The notes: generated by a model not told the origin, from the sequence alone. Positions 10,513 to 21,152 are shown, counted from the first letter of the stretch. The stretch is 64,000 nt of DNA from Nephrocerus scutellatus (GCA_947095585.1 OX352764.1:70947536-71011535), one strand, 5' to 3'. Made by a program: numbers and translations.

Positions 10513-11273
10513 TCAATGAATAAAGCCAGTCTCAACGCTATAAGCTGGATGACCCATTTCAAATACTGGATATGTCATCCCTGTCCGACGAGCAATCATA
10601 TGGGCAGTTTCATCTGAATTATTTAACGCTTGTGCGTTAATATTACGATCCATTAGTAAAACTGTTGATGTATTTCGGCAATTAGAGACAGTTGCTGCAA
10701 TATGTAAAGGCGTCTGCAAACCCTCAGACTTCGCATTAATGTCAGCTCCGTGCTGAAGTAACAAAGCAACACATTCAGCATTGCTCCACTTAGATGAAGA
10801 ATGCAAAGGAGTCCATCCCATTTTGGTCAATGCATTTGGATTTGCGTTATACTGCAATAACAACTGGACAATTTCTACGAAATTATTATAACAAGCTCTG
10901 CAAGGGAATAGTTTATTTTAAAGATTTACGGAGCTCCCTTAAGTATTATCACCGGTGCAATGGCGTGTAACCATCATCATCCACCGCGTTTACACAAGTA
11001 GCATCAGACTTTAGAATCATTTGAACTTCTTTAAATTTGTTCTCGTTTGATGCCCAAAGTATTCTTCGCTCGAGAGAAGCTAATCAAGTGCAGAAATATA
11101 TTAATTTACGTAGTTTTTAATTATTTACAATAATTACTTTGCGGTTTTTTATCTTCTTCAATTAGATCATTTTCGTCGTCCCAACCACTAACAAACATAC
11201 CAGGCTGAACCTTTGCATAGCAAAGCTTTTCCATTTGGGAGCGTTCTTCATCGGAATCGTAATTATCTGCCAT
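10513..11273 (-). CDS. Ankyrin-repeat protein, ANKRD49 type (three exons)
   Basis: Minus-strand exons 11273-11138, 11079-10953 and 10897-10513 join with consistent phases and GT..AG introns of 58 and 55 bp, giving 215 residues. The N-terminus is acidic (MADNYDSDEERSQMEKL; SGWDDENDLIEEDKK). It is followed by ERRILWASNENKFKEVQMIL and then ankyrin repeats with the hallmark DDDGYTPLHRACYNNFVEIV, TKMGWTPLHSSSKW and SEGLQTPLHIAA. The C-terminus ends in AYSVETGFIH. Layout, length and the acidic leader match the ANKRD49 family. The vertebrate member is a small nuclear protein, and the fly function is not established to my knowledge. The start is the first ATG after an in-frame stop. No lesion is visible, so the gene is presumed functional, transcribed towards the ING gene. 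Confidence 0.9.
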
Positions 11274-11797
11274 TCTTAAATTGTAAGGAAAAGTCAATTA
11301 AACACGCATTTACAGTCATTATTTTGGAAGTATCGGGGGTTCGGTTAAAATGTGATACAGCTCCTACCTCAAAACATAATTGTACGATTATAAAATAAAA
11401 ATAAAATTTTTGTTATTATTATTATTTATTTATTACCCAGTTATTGAGTTATTGAAGTTTTTATTCATGATTTTACGGAATATAAATTTACCTTTTGAAA
11501 ATCGTAAAACACAAAAGTGAAATCGCCGCACTAAAGTAGATTTCCTTTGCAAAAGAGGAAATATAAAAGTTAGTTTATTCACAAAAAATAGAAAAACAAT
11601 GAGGTTAACTGGATAACAAAAGTAGATATAGTATTTTTACATCATATTATGTATACTAATAAGAAAGAAAATATAAATATTTTACTATTTATGAGGTAGG
11701 ACCTATATCAAAACAAATCATTCCATTTCCACCCAAATAATGTTGGAATAATGAAAAGCTTACGTTTTATTAATGTTAATAAACTATACTATACCCC
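11274..11797. other. Upstream region of the ANKRD49-type gene
   Basis: The ANKRD49 promoter and 5' UTR should lie within the first few hundred bases. A (TTA)n run is at about 11411-11430. No other gene is seen. Confidence 0.35.
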
Positions 11798-11969
11798 ATA
11801 GCGCGCTCGACCGCAGAATTTTTCAAAAGGGAAATCGTTGTTCTGCTAGTATAAAGAGGGGTAAATCTCCCAAAATATACTGATACGGTAGAGTCGTTTT
11901 GAAGGGGAAACGAACAACTTGACAGCAAAAAAAAACTCTGGGGCAGAGTGTTACGAAAAAAAAACGTCA
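11798..11969 (-). repeat. Dispersed repeat family R-a, copy 3 (inverted)
   Basis: The reverse complement contains GCTGTCAAGTTGTTCGTTTC, CAAAACGACTCTACCGTA, TTTTGGGAGATTTACCCCTC and GCGGTCGAGCGCG in the same order as 1243-1492. It lacks the (CAA)n interruption, so it is probably nearer to the intact element. Confidence 0.7.
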
Positions 11970-11984
11970 TTGGAACAAGACGTT

Positions 11985-12610
11985 CTAACTTGTAGCGTTT
12001 CCAAATTGATTTTAATTTTAGGGTGTATTTGATTGCTATGGTTATGGATATGTTTTTTTAATCAACCCGAGCAAACAATGAACAATGAAGGACAAAAATG
12101 TACACTGTGTTTTTTTATTCCACCGGGGTAATTTTACTCTGTACTCTGTATTTTTTATTGTGAACCGAGCACTGCACGGTGTATACACAGTTTCCTATTT
12201 TTACTCTGAAGTGAATATCAGTGTAAGGCAGGGTAAGAGCGAGTACCCAGTGTACACACCGAATATTTTTACGCCGTGCAACATTCGCTCGGTGTACTCC
12301 GGGTAAATATACTCGCTCTGATTGAATAAAAGAATAGACCATATATATCATTTTTGTGATTGTTGTACCAGAGATGAAATTTTAGTGCTCTTGGAAACAG
12401 GGTTGAGTAGTGTTTTCGATTTCAATATGAACTCAATTTATTAAAAACAAGGCGAGCTAACCTGTAGCGTTTCCATGAAATGATAGAATAGAGTATATTT
12501 GATTGCTGCGTATACATATATCAATTCCATGAAAAGTAGTACCAGAGTTGAAACTGGTTTAGTGCTCTTGGAAACAGGGTTGAGTTTAGTTTTCGAATGA
12601 TAAATTTGCA
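11985..12610. repeat. R-b type repeats interrupted by a ~280-bp insert
   Basis: TGTAGCGTTTCC...GTATTTGATTGCT occurs at about 11992 and again at about 12465. GTACCAGAG followed by TTTAGTGCTCTTGGAAACAG occurs at about 12365 and 12540. The first copy is therefore split: its two halves flank about 12060-12350. The insert carries an inverted repeat (GAGCGAGTA at about 12239 and TACTCGCTC at about 12309, with GTGTAC motifs between) and has no coding potential. Confidence 0.55.
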
Positions 12611-12938
12611 CTCATTGAAATTAACTGTTTCTACAACCGAGGTCCGGTCCAGGCCTCCCGGAAGTTTTGCTAATAGCGATTGAAAAGTTTAAATCGAGGT
12701 TTGACTCTCAATAGCTCCTGCATGTGACTGTAGGTGATCATATTTGTTTTGATATTGACTCGTAGTAAATATCTTTAATAATAATATATAATAATATTTC
12801 TATATGATAATATATAATTCATGAAATAAATAAAGCGACGCCATTCTTTATTTTGTTCAACTATACACCAACTCGCCCAAGTTCAATCGTTCAACCCATG
12901 TGCTGAAACACTAGGGTCGAATCTTAGACTCAACTCTA

Positions 12939-13226
12939 AGGCCGTTTTTGAAACCGCGACTTATTTAAGTCACCTCGCGAGGAGACTTAAGCTATATTGC
13001 TTTGGCAAAGTCAGCTTGGCTTACAACAACAATCGCATAAGCATAAAGCCGAAAGCAAATCCAAAAAAATTTTAGGATTAAGAAACTAAAGCCATTTTAT
13101 AGTAATGGTGCTCACCGTAAGGCGGTAAAACCAAAATCTGTAAAACCAGCTTAGTTTTACCAAAGCAATACAGCTTATTTGAATAAGTCAAGTTCCACAA
13201 ATAAGTCCTCATTTTGAAAACAGCCT
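12939..13226. mobile_element. MITE family M2 with ~80-bp terminal inverted repeats
   Basis: The left end AGGCCGTTTTTGAAA...GACTTATTT...ATATTGCTTTGGCAAA is the inverted form of the right end (TTTACCAAAGCAATACAG...AAATAAGTCC...TTTTGAAAACAGCCT). The 288-bp element has no open frame. AACTC stands near both ends but not exactly adjacent, so the target duplication is uncertain. Confidence 0.75.
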
Positions 13227-13259
13227 AACTCAACCTCTCAACCCTACATGTAAACGTAG

Positions 13260-13583
13260 TACACTGGGGTCCCGCTTTGCTTTGCTTTGCGTCGACTCGT
13301 TCTGCGTTGTTTCGATTTGCGTCCTCAAACAAAAATTTCGGTTTGCGTTGTTTCCTCGGTTTGCGTCGTTACAAGCATGGAAATGAAAGTCATGTCAATG
13401 AACGAAGATGCTACGAAAACGGCAAAAGTAATTATTAGCAAAAAAATTAATTTATATTCCTTATAATTTTATTTTTAATCCCTTACTATGTAATGTAAAT
13501 ATGTTGAATATATTGAAATAAAATATTTATGTCAAAATAAATGAGCTTTTTATGGAAATAAAAAAATAAAAATTTATCATCAT
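13260..13583. other. TTTGCGT-rich stretch and spacer
   Basis: GCTTTGCTTTGCTTTGCGTC and many TTTGCGT/GTTTCG words at about 13270-13375 share their vocabulary with the duplication that follows. It is not coding; its nature is unknown. Confidence 0.4.
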
Positions 13584-13584
13584 T

Positions 13585-13960
13585 GGAACCAATCTACTGC
13601 CATGAATAGTATGGGACAATTTGTTTCGATTTGCGTCAGCAAAATATGTTTTTTATAAACTTTTAAACCAATCTACAACCAATTGTATAGGAATATATGT
13701 ACAAGAAAATGTGTTTTGGTTTTCGTTGTTTCGTTTTGCGTTTGATGGCGGTCAGCCATCAGCAGAATAGGGGGAACCAATCTACTGCCATGAATAGTAT
13801 GGGACAATTTGTTTCGATTTGCGTCAGCAAAATATGTTTTTTATAAACTTTTGAACCAATCTACAACGAATTGTATAGGAATATACAAGAAAATGTGTTT
13901 TGGTTTTCGTTGTTTCGTTTTGCGTTTGATGGCGGTCAGCCATCAGCAGAATAGGGGGAA
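13585..13960. repeat. 188-bp tandem duplication overlapping the RTE 5' end
   Basis: Units 13585-13772 and 13773-13960 are nearly identical (GGAACCAATCTACTGCC at both starts). Each unit ends in GGTCAGCCATCAGCAG...GGGGG, which is the 5' end of RTE copy 1. The first ~25 bp of the LINE therefore appear twice, showing that the duplication happened after the LINE inserted. Confidence 0.85.
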
Positions 13961-15898
13961 TGCTCTAGAATTACAGGTGGCCGTAACTATCTCTGACTGG
14001 TGGAAGTGCGGTCAAACCTCCACGTGGTGGCCGACGGTAATTTTCCTCCAATGCAGGAAAAGCTGAATGATCGGGTTAGAATCTTCAAAGTAAGGAGGCC
14101 AATAACCTCGCCTGTAAAAAATTATTATTACGGAACCCAAAATCAGCCTCGGATACACTGATGAACGACGACAACCACGGCAACGAAAACGGCTAAACGA
14201 TTGAAGAATTTTCTCATGGAACGTACGCTCACTGTATAGAGCTCGAGCTGCACAGCAGCTGGCCTATACCATGTCTTAATATAAAGCTGACATAACAGCA
14301 ATCCAGGAGATGCGGTATACAGGAAATGGTGTTTTACAAAAATCAGAATATGACATTTATTACAGCATATTATCATGCAAGACATTACGTGCTCGGGTTG
14401 GGGTTTCTAGTCAGCGAAAGAATGAAACCCACCGTTATCGGCTTTAAAGCAATAAATGAACGGCTATGCACCCTTCGCGTGCGGGGAAAATTTAAAAACA
14501 TAAGCCTCATAAACGTTCACGCACCTACAGAGGATTCCCCAGATGATGAAAAAGAAGAATTCTTTGAATCAGTCGAACGGGAACTTCATGACGTAAAAAT
14601 CATTCTGGGGGATATGAATGCTAAAACAGGTAGGTGCTCCGAGCGCGGATTGCATCATCACGACTGCATCCGCGAATCAGATTCGAGTCAAGACGGCTGC
14701 CCTTCGAAATGAAGAGACCAGAAACAACTACGGTCAAGCGATTTGACTTGCCCTAAATGCAAGAAGAGTAAGTCCTGGGGCTGAGATGCCGGGTGTAGAA
14801 GAGAAAGGACGCGCCGTAAGAATACTGTCATTGGTACTGCTGACTCCATCGTAGGCAGTAGTCGTAGAGATCGGAACGACTGGTTCGATGACGAATGTAA
14901 GCTAGCGACTGAACGTAAGAATGTTGCATACCGAGCAATGCAACAATCTTATAGAATTCGGGCACGCGAAGATGAATATAAAGAGCTCAGAAGATATGAA
15001 AAAACAGTTCACCGGCGAAAGAAAGCAGCCTGGGAGAAGAATCTCGCCCGTGAACTAGAACAGTACAAAGAGCGTGAACCGCACGAGGCGCGGAAGTTCT
15101 AACAAAGGGTCCACGGTATAACGCAATATACACCGCGTTGCACATACTGCAAGGACAAAGAGGGTAATCTGATCGCCGATCTTAAAGGCATCTTAGAGCG
15201 ATGGGAAGAGCACTTTCATGAGTTGCTAAATGGCCAGCTAACTGAGGAATTGGAGGCTCTACCAATGACCGAAGATCATACTATGCTGCCGCCACCAAGC
15301 ATAGACGAAGTTAGCAGAGCGATAAATCGGCTCAAAAATAATAAGGCTGGGATCTGATGGGAGTCCAGCGGAACTAATAAAAATAGGAGGCCCCCTGTTA
15401 CACCAAGCAATACATGAAATAATAGTGCAAGTATGGGAAGAAAAAGCTATGCCAGAAGACTGGCGAAGAGGCATCCTATGCCTCACAAAATGCAGCAATT
15501 ATCGTGGTTGTTGAGTACCGCGTATATGATTTTCTCCTCTATCCTTCAAGACAGGATATCCCCATACGCTAAAGTCATCATTGGTCCATACCAGTGTGGC
15601 TTCATCCCAAGCAAATCAACAACTGATCAGATTTACACCCTAAGGCAGGTGATGGAAAAATGTCTAGAGTTTCAAAACTCACTACACCATCTTTTTATAG
15701 ACTTTAAAGCCGCCTATGATAGCATAGCCAGATCTGAGACTCTGACGTAACGGCGAGAGGAGCAATCCTCTATAAGTCAATTCAGATACTGGCTTACGCA
15801 GGCGATATTGACATCATTGGTAGAAACCGAAGAGCTGTACAGGAAGCTTTCATCCAGATAGAGCAGGCGGCACGAAATCTGGGGCTGCACATTAACTA

Positions 15899-17202
15899 AA
15901 GGGTGTTTTTTTAGGAGGTTTGTTTTTCCGATAGATGTCGTTTTATTTTATGACAGTTGTTTTGACAGCTCAAAGTGGCATTTCTACTCAGTATTGTTTG
16001 GCAAATCATTATGAATAGGTTAACTCCAGAACAACGTTTTCAAATCGTGGAAATTTATTTTCAAAATCAGTGTTCAATTAAAAATGTTTATAGAGCACTT
16101 CGTGAATTTTATGGTGCACATAATCGTCCGTCAGAGACCACCATAAAGAACGTAATTACCAAATTTCGGTCTACATTCACTCTTTTGGATGCCAAGCCAC
16201 CGACAAGAATGAGAAGAGTTCGTACAGAAGAAAATATTGCTGTCGTTGAGGCCAGTGTCGAAGAAAACGACAATTTATCGATTCGTCGTCGTGCTCAGCA
16301 AATTGGACTTTGTCCATCGACTTTATGGAAAATTTTACGTAAAGATTTGGGTTTGGTGCCATACAAAATTCAATTGGTGCAAGAATTAAAGCCACACGAC
16401 CATCGTTTGCGCCGTGAATTCAGTGATTGGTCGTTAAATCAATTGAACGAAGATCCATTTTTTTACCGTAAAATTCTCTTCAGTGATGAGGCGCATTTTT
16501 TGTTAAATGGATACGTCAACAAACAAAATTGTCGCATTTGGAGCAAAGATAATCCACACGCCGTTCAAGAATTACCAATGCATCCTGATAAATGTACTGT
16601 TTGGTGCGGTCTATGGGCTGGTGGGATCATCGGTCCATATTTCTTTAAAAATGAGGAAGGACGACGCGTTACCGTGAATGGAAATCGATACAGAACCATG
16701 TTAAATGAGTTTTTGTTGTCAAATCTTGAAGATATGGATATGGATGAAATGTGGTTTCAACAAGATGGTGCCACTTGCCATACAGCACGTGAAACAATCG
16801 ACTTATTGAAAGAAACTTTCAACGACAACATTATTTCGAGAAATGGTCCGGTGAATTGGCCTCCGCGTTCGTGCGATTTGACGCCACTCGATTACTTTTT
16901 GTGGGGATACGTGAAGTCATTGGTTTATGTGGATAAACCTCAATCGATTGACGCTTTGGAAACCAATATTCAACGTGTCATTGCTGACATACGCCCTCAA
17001 ATGCTTGAAAAAGTGCTGGAAAATTGGACCTCCAGAATGACATTTGTGAAAAATAGTCGTGGTAGCCATATGCCAGAAATTGTGTTTAAATGTTAAATGC
17101 CAAAAAATTATCTACCAAATAAAACAAAATTTTGGTCATTTCATAATTTTATATGTGTTTTATTCAAAAAAAAAATCGGCAACCTCTTAAAAAAACACCC
17201 GT
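15899..17202 (+). mobile_element. Intact mariner-like transposon (DD41D type)
   Basis: The 1304-bp element is flanked by TA dinucleotides (15897-15898 and 17203-17204). The terminal inverted repeats read AAGGGTGTTTTTTTAGGAGG on the left and ACGGGTGTTTTTTTAAGAGG on the right. It carries one uninterrupted transposase frame and splits RTE copy 1, so it is the younger insertion. The TA target and the TIRs place it in the Tc1/mariner superfamily. DD41D ('rosa'-like) elements have been described from tephritid flies. Confidence 0.9.
16011..17096 (+). CDS. Mariner-like transposase, DD41D
   Basis: 361 residues from ATG 16011, preferred over an upstream in-frame GTG. Transposases of this superfamily cut and paste their own element by binding the TIRs. 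An N-terminal helix-turn-helix pair is seen (LTPEQRFQIVEIYFQNQ; then RRAQQIGLCPSTLWKIL). The catalytic triad is present: D in ILFSDEAHFLLNG, D in WFQQDGATCHTA and D in LTPLDYFLWG. I count 41 residues between the second and third aspartates. Length and motif order are complete, and there is no stop or frameshift. It is the only transposase in the window that looks functional. The DD41D label depends on taking the D of PLDYF as the catalytic one, as in Mos1. Confidence 0.93.
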   Translation: MNRLTPEQRFQIVEIYFQNQCSIKNVYRALREFYGAHNRPSETTIKNVITKFRSTFTLLDAKPPTRMRRVRTEENIAVVEASVEENDNLSIRRRAQQIGLCPSTLWKILRKDLGLVPYKIQLVQELKPHDHRLRREFSDWSLNQLNEDPFFYRKILFSDEAHFLLNGYVNKQNCRIWSKDNPHAVQELPMHPDKCTVWCGLWAGGIIGPYFFKNEEGRRVTVNGNRYRTMLNEFLLSNLEDMDMDEMWFQQDGATCHTARETIDLLKETFNDNIISRNGPVNWPPRSCDLTPLDYFLWGYVKSLVYVDKPQSIDALETNIQRVIADIRPQMLEKVLENWTSRMTFVKNSRGSHMPEIVFKC

Positions 17203-17765
17203 TATATCGGATCAACTATAGCAGCCGATAACAGCATTGAACCAGAAATACGCGCACGGTTGCTTTAAGCCAACAAAGCCTACTATAGTATGTCAAGACT
17301 CTTCAAATCCAGGAACTTAACCATAACATCCAAGCTGCTGATATATAAGACAATGGTCATACCAGTACTTAAATATGGATCCAAGACTTGGGTGCTTAGC
17401 AAAAAGCATTCTGAGCTCTTAGCCGCGTTCGAGAGAAAAGTCTTATGGAGACTTTATAATGATTAGATCTACGAGTGTTACCGCGATGTCGACATTGTGT
17501 AGGAAATTAAGCTCGGTAGGCTTCGATGGGCAGGACACCTAGCTCGCATGAGCGAAGAGCATCCTGCTCGGAAAGGCCTTTGGTGTAGGATTTATGGAAC
17601 ACGACAGTGCGGCCGGCCAAGCCTATGCTGGAAGGATGGCGTAGACCAGGACGCCCAGAGTTTAGGGATGCCAAACTGGATGGGTGGAGAGACTTTTTGC
17701 GGGAGGGAAATATGATGATGATGATGATAATTCTACGACGCAAATGGGGACTCCAGTGTAAATGG

Positions 17766-17970
17766 AAATAGGGTGTAGTTGACTTATCTTTAAACTCAGT
17801 TTGAACTCAGCATTTCCACTGAGCCACGGTGCCCACAAAAGAGCTAATTAGTGGTCGGATATTGTATTATCCATGTAACCAGGTTGATATTGAGTTGTAA
17901 TTTTATCATCTTAATACGAAATACGACTACTAAGTAGCTATTTTAGTTGAGTTCATACTGAGTTTAACAA
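17766..17970. repeat. R-b type repeat fragment
   Basis: AAACTCAGTTTGAACTC at about 17790 and TTGAGTTCATACTGAGTTTAAC at about 17945 match the ends of the repeats at 6332-6788, here in inverted and direct orientation. CCACTGAGCCACGG at about 17817 also recalls the A-box region of the SINE at 54.2 kb. Confidence 0.5.
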
Positions 17971-18689
17971 AAAGTAATAAAAATGTTCATTTATGTTCAT
18001 TGTGGGTTGAGTAGAGTGGAATAAGTGATTAAGAAAACTAAAGCCTCTGCACACGGAGCGTCTCGTCAAGTATCGATTGAGCATTGCAGAATTCGTTGCG
18101 AGAGGTTACGTTTGCGTACGTTTTCTGTTTAGTAAAATCTAACGAAATTATTATTTCAATCAGAATTTAAAACAATTAATTAAATGATTAAAATTCGTTA
18201 AATTTACCTACTCTGCTACTTACAGACATTGTAGTGGGATTTCTATAACGCTTATCATCCGACGTTTTGGAATTATAACTCCGTAGTTCATTTTTGATTC
18301 AAATTAGTTTTTATTCTTAGTTTATATATATGTAAAAAAATAACACAATTAATAATTCAATGAATTTTTTAATAAGACAAAACGATAAATACACACAAGT
18401 GAATATAATAAAAATCTTGTTAATATTGTTACAAAAATGTAAAAAGAATTCGTTTATCGGACTGTACATACTCTTATATAAAAAGCTTTGCATTAAACTG
18501 TAATAGAATTAAGAAATTATGTACTAAAAATCATGGAATACAATCAGCGTGAGTAATGTGTACCTATGTACATACCTGTATATAAAAGTTATTTTTAGTA
18601 CTATGTAGTTGAGCTCTAGGTTGTTCGAATAGAAAATAGCACAAAGTTTTATCGCAGTAAAATAGTTATTATTTGGAAGTCATCCAGAC
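17971..18689. other. No gene seen; AT-rich spacer
   Basis: About 700 bp of AT-rich sequence with no exon, RNA gene or clear repeat. Confidence 0.4.
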
Positions 18690-20243
18690 TACTTGAAAAG
18701 TAAGCAAGCAGATAGAGCTACCAAATATGTTCTTTTCCACGACGATTGGTTCTACGCACCGAAAGGACCCCAATGCCTATCAAAACATTGGGCCAAAGAT
18801 CGTCAACACAATAACAGGTTTGAAATTGGATCACCTGGATACACTTCTTTCACTTGCTTTATTTTGCTTTGCATGTATGATTATTTTATTTTGCCTTCAG
18901 AGTGGGACTCCCGGCAAGTCTACTCTGCATTCTACTAATTAGAGACGGGATCGAGTCGAACCCAGGTCCCAGACTCTGGTACTGCTCGATCTGTAATCGT
19001 CCCATCCGAAAAAATGTAGCCTCTGTGCGTTGCAACAGCTGTACTAACTGGTGTCATCTGCGGAAATGCTCAGGGTTACACAGTGGCAACGATTATAACA
19101 CCAACTTTGTTGTCACATGCTACTCCCAAGGAGCCTCAACACAGCTCACGAAAAACCATTCATCCTGTTTTACGCAAACTAAAAGCGTTAAAATGTGACC
19201 CAAACCACTCTACCTTCACCGGCCATTAGGTGTAAGGGATTTCCATGTTTATGTTGAAGAAGCTACATAACTCCAGCCTGGGTTATCTAGAAAAAATCTT
19301 CAACCTAACCATGGAAAACCTTACCATACCAAACGTATGAAAAATTGCCAGGATAGTTTTAAAATCTGGCAAACCCACCAACGAAGGGTCGTCCTATAGA
19401 CCTATTTCACTGCTTTCTCCTATAGCCAAAACTTTAGAGACACTCCTTCTCCCCAGCCTTCATTAACATTTGAGTCTTGTCTCCCACCAACACGGCTTTA
19501 GAAACATCGCAGCACTACAACTGCCTTAACGGAGCTGACGACCCATATTGCGGGCCGTCGCCGGCATTGGCGCACTTCTGTCGTGGCACTCGATTTGTCC
19601 AAGGCTTTCGACATGGTTGACCACTCTATTCTTCTACAGGACATATTGAGTTCCACTCTCCACGAGTCCATCAAAAGGTTCCTGTCACCTTACAAGGCAG
19701 GAGCGCATATGTGGAATTCAGAAATTCCTGCTCAAAGCAACGAAAACTCAAGATGGGAGTCCCACAAGGAGGGGTTCTCTCTCCCATCTTATTTAATCTC
19801 TATGTCTCGATGCTCCCTACTCCCCCTGCTGGCGTTAAATTAATCACGTACGCTGATGATTGCTACACGAGGTCATACATAGGATAAATTCCTACCTGAC
19901 CGAGCAATCTGACTGTAACCAAGGCACCCATACTACCAACCACCTATTCCTCTGCCCCTTTCACCCAACGGATTTGGACGATGCAGATCTGTGGTCCAAT
20001 CCTGTTGGCGCGGCCTCTTTTCTTGGCCTGTCAACATAACTCGATGACTATACACCAACTTAAGTTCATCTAATTAGTATAGGAACTTTTAATTTCTATC
20101 TGCTTTGCTTGCCATTTGCCTTTATTTAATTTAAGTACACTGCGAAATTAAATATTTATTTGTACTGTGAATGAGAGTTTAATATTTGGTGGGTTTCCCC
20201 TTGATCTCGTTTCAGGCCTGAAGTTGCTACAACAACAACCAAC
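18690..20243 (+). mobile_element. Decayed LINE with 2A-like motif and zinc finger
   Basis: The N-terminal part has a hydrophobic run (LLSLALFCFACMIILFCL, about 18845-18898). One frame change later comes LLCILLIRDGIESNPGPRLW (the 2A-like motif is at 18944-18970), then a Cys/His finger (WYCSICNRP, VRCNSCTNWCHLRKC; about 18980-19070). The endonuclease and the N-terminal RT are deleted at about 19200. RT pieces follow: SYRPISLLSPIAKTLE (about 19393), ALDLSKAFDMVDHSILL (about 19586), a VPQGGVLSP-type stretch (about 19757) and TYADD (about 19845). The C-terminus contains TTNHLFLCPFHPTDLDDADL. The element ends in a (CAA)n tail at about 20231-20243. This is CR1/L2/jockey-superclade-like, with the clade unsettled. 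Multiple stops and frameshifts make it dead. Confidence 0.75.
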
Positions 20244-20289
20244 TATGTGAACAGTAGTGAAATATAAATGTTTTATCTGCCCATAAATA

Positions 20290-20900
20290 AGTAATAAGCA
20301 ATCACCAGTGTAATTTGTTTACTGCTCCTTACCACGGGTGGGGGGTAGCTGTAGACTGTATACAAGCTGGAAATACGTAGCTGACCCAAATTAAACTTGG
20401 AATATAAGTATCCCACCTTCGACTTGGAGAGGCAAAGTCCCTGCCTCCTAAGAGCGAACTAAGAAAATAGATTTGCAACCACTTATTAAGGGTGGGGGGA
20501 AGTTGCAAACCGTATAGAATTGGGAAAAGAAACGTAGCTAATCACAAAAAAACTTGGAGAGACAATGTCCCTGCATCCTATGACCGAACTAAGAAAAAGT
20601 CTACAACCCCTTACCACGGGTGGGGAGAAGTTGTAGACGATAAACAAGCTGGAAATACGTAGCTGACCCAAATTAAACTTGGAGAGACAAAATAAGCGGA
20701 CTAAGCAAATAGTCTGCAACTCCTTACCACCCGTGGTAAGGAAGCTGCAGACTGTATACGAGCTGGGCTAATAGATATTTATAATAACATACAACCCCTT
20801 AGCGCTGGTGGGGGAAAGCTGTATGTTATGTACACTCTAATGATAATAGGTTCAGAACCACTTACCACGGGTGGGGGGAAGCTGTGCCCTATATATAAAA
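20290..20900. repeat. Degenerate tandem array, ~6 units
   Basis: The motif CTTACCACGGGTGGGG followed by AAGCTGTAGACTGTATA recurs with variation at about 20327, 20479, 20606, 20721, 20797 and 20859. Unit length shrinks from about 150 to 60 bp, with a shared ACCCAAATTAAACTTGGAGA segment in the longer units. In one unit (20721) the motif is palindromic (CTTACCACCCGTGGTAAG). It is non-coding, and I do not recognise the family. Confidence 0.75.
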
Positions 20901-21148
20901 TAAAAATAAAATAATAAAAATGATAATAACTAGACTTAATATGACTTACCCCGATGTACACACTGCGATGGTTCACGCACAACTCTCTGCTGATCGGTCA
21001 GCAGCCTTCTTAAATTCTTAGTTAACGGTACATTTGGTCCAGCATGCATTCAATAAATTCCTTCCTATGCCGTGTGCCTGCATGCTGAACCGCGTTGTTG
21101 TTTCTGTAATTCATTATAATTTTGTTGTTGCAATTACAAATAAATAAA
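20901..21148. other. Spacer before the Gypsy A LTR
   Basis: No gene seen. A local inverted pair (AGCATGCATTC / TGCATGCTGAAC, about 21041-21091) is present. Confidence 0.3.
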
Positions 21149-21152
21149 ATAT

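Larger units (their letters stand above)
13934..17729 (+). mobile_element. RTE-clade LINE, copy 1 (decayed, split by a DNA transposon)
   Basis: The element starts near GGTCAGCCATCAGCAG and ends in a (TGA)n tail at about 17712-17729. An AP-type endonuclease fragment at about 14450-14640 contains ISLINVHAPTEDSPDD and VKIILGDMNAKTGR. RT fragments at 15430-15750 contain IIGPYQCGFIPSKSTTDQIY and LHHLFIDFKAAYDSIA. The C-terminal region at 17270-17690 contains YGSKTWVLSKKHSELLAAFE and RLRWAGHLARMSEEHPA. This order and these motifs are RTE-type. Frameshifts, deletions (much of the endonuclease and the thumb) and an active-site change (AYAGD at about 15795 where YADD is expected) make it dead. A 1.3-kb mariner-like element is inserted at 15899-17202. 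Confidence 0.85.

Noticed and set aside
12625..12665. CTACAACCGAGGTCCGG as a fourth RTE fragment
   Set aside because: It resembles the RTE 3' end over a few tens of bases only, too short to call an insertion.
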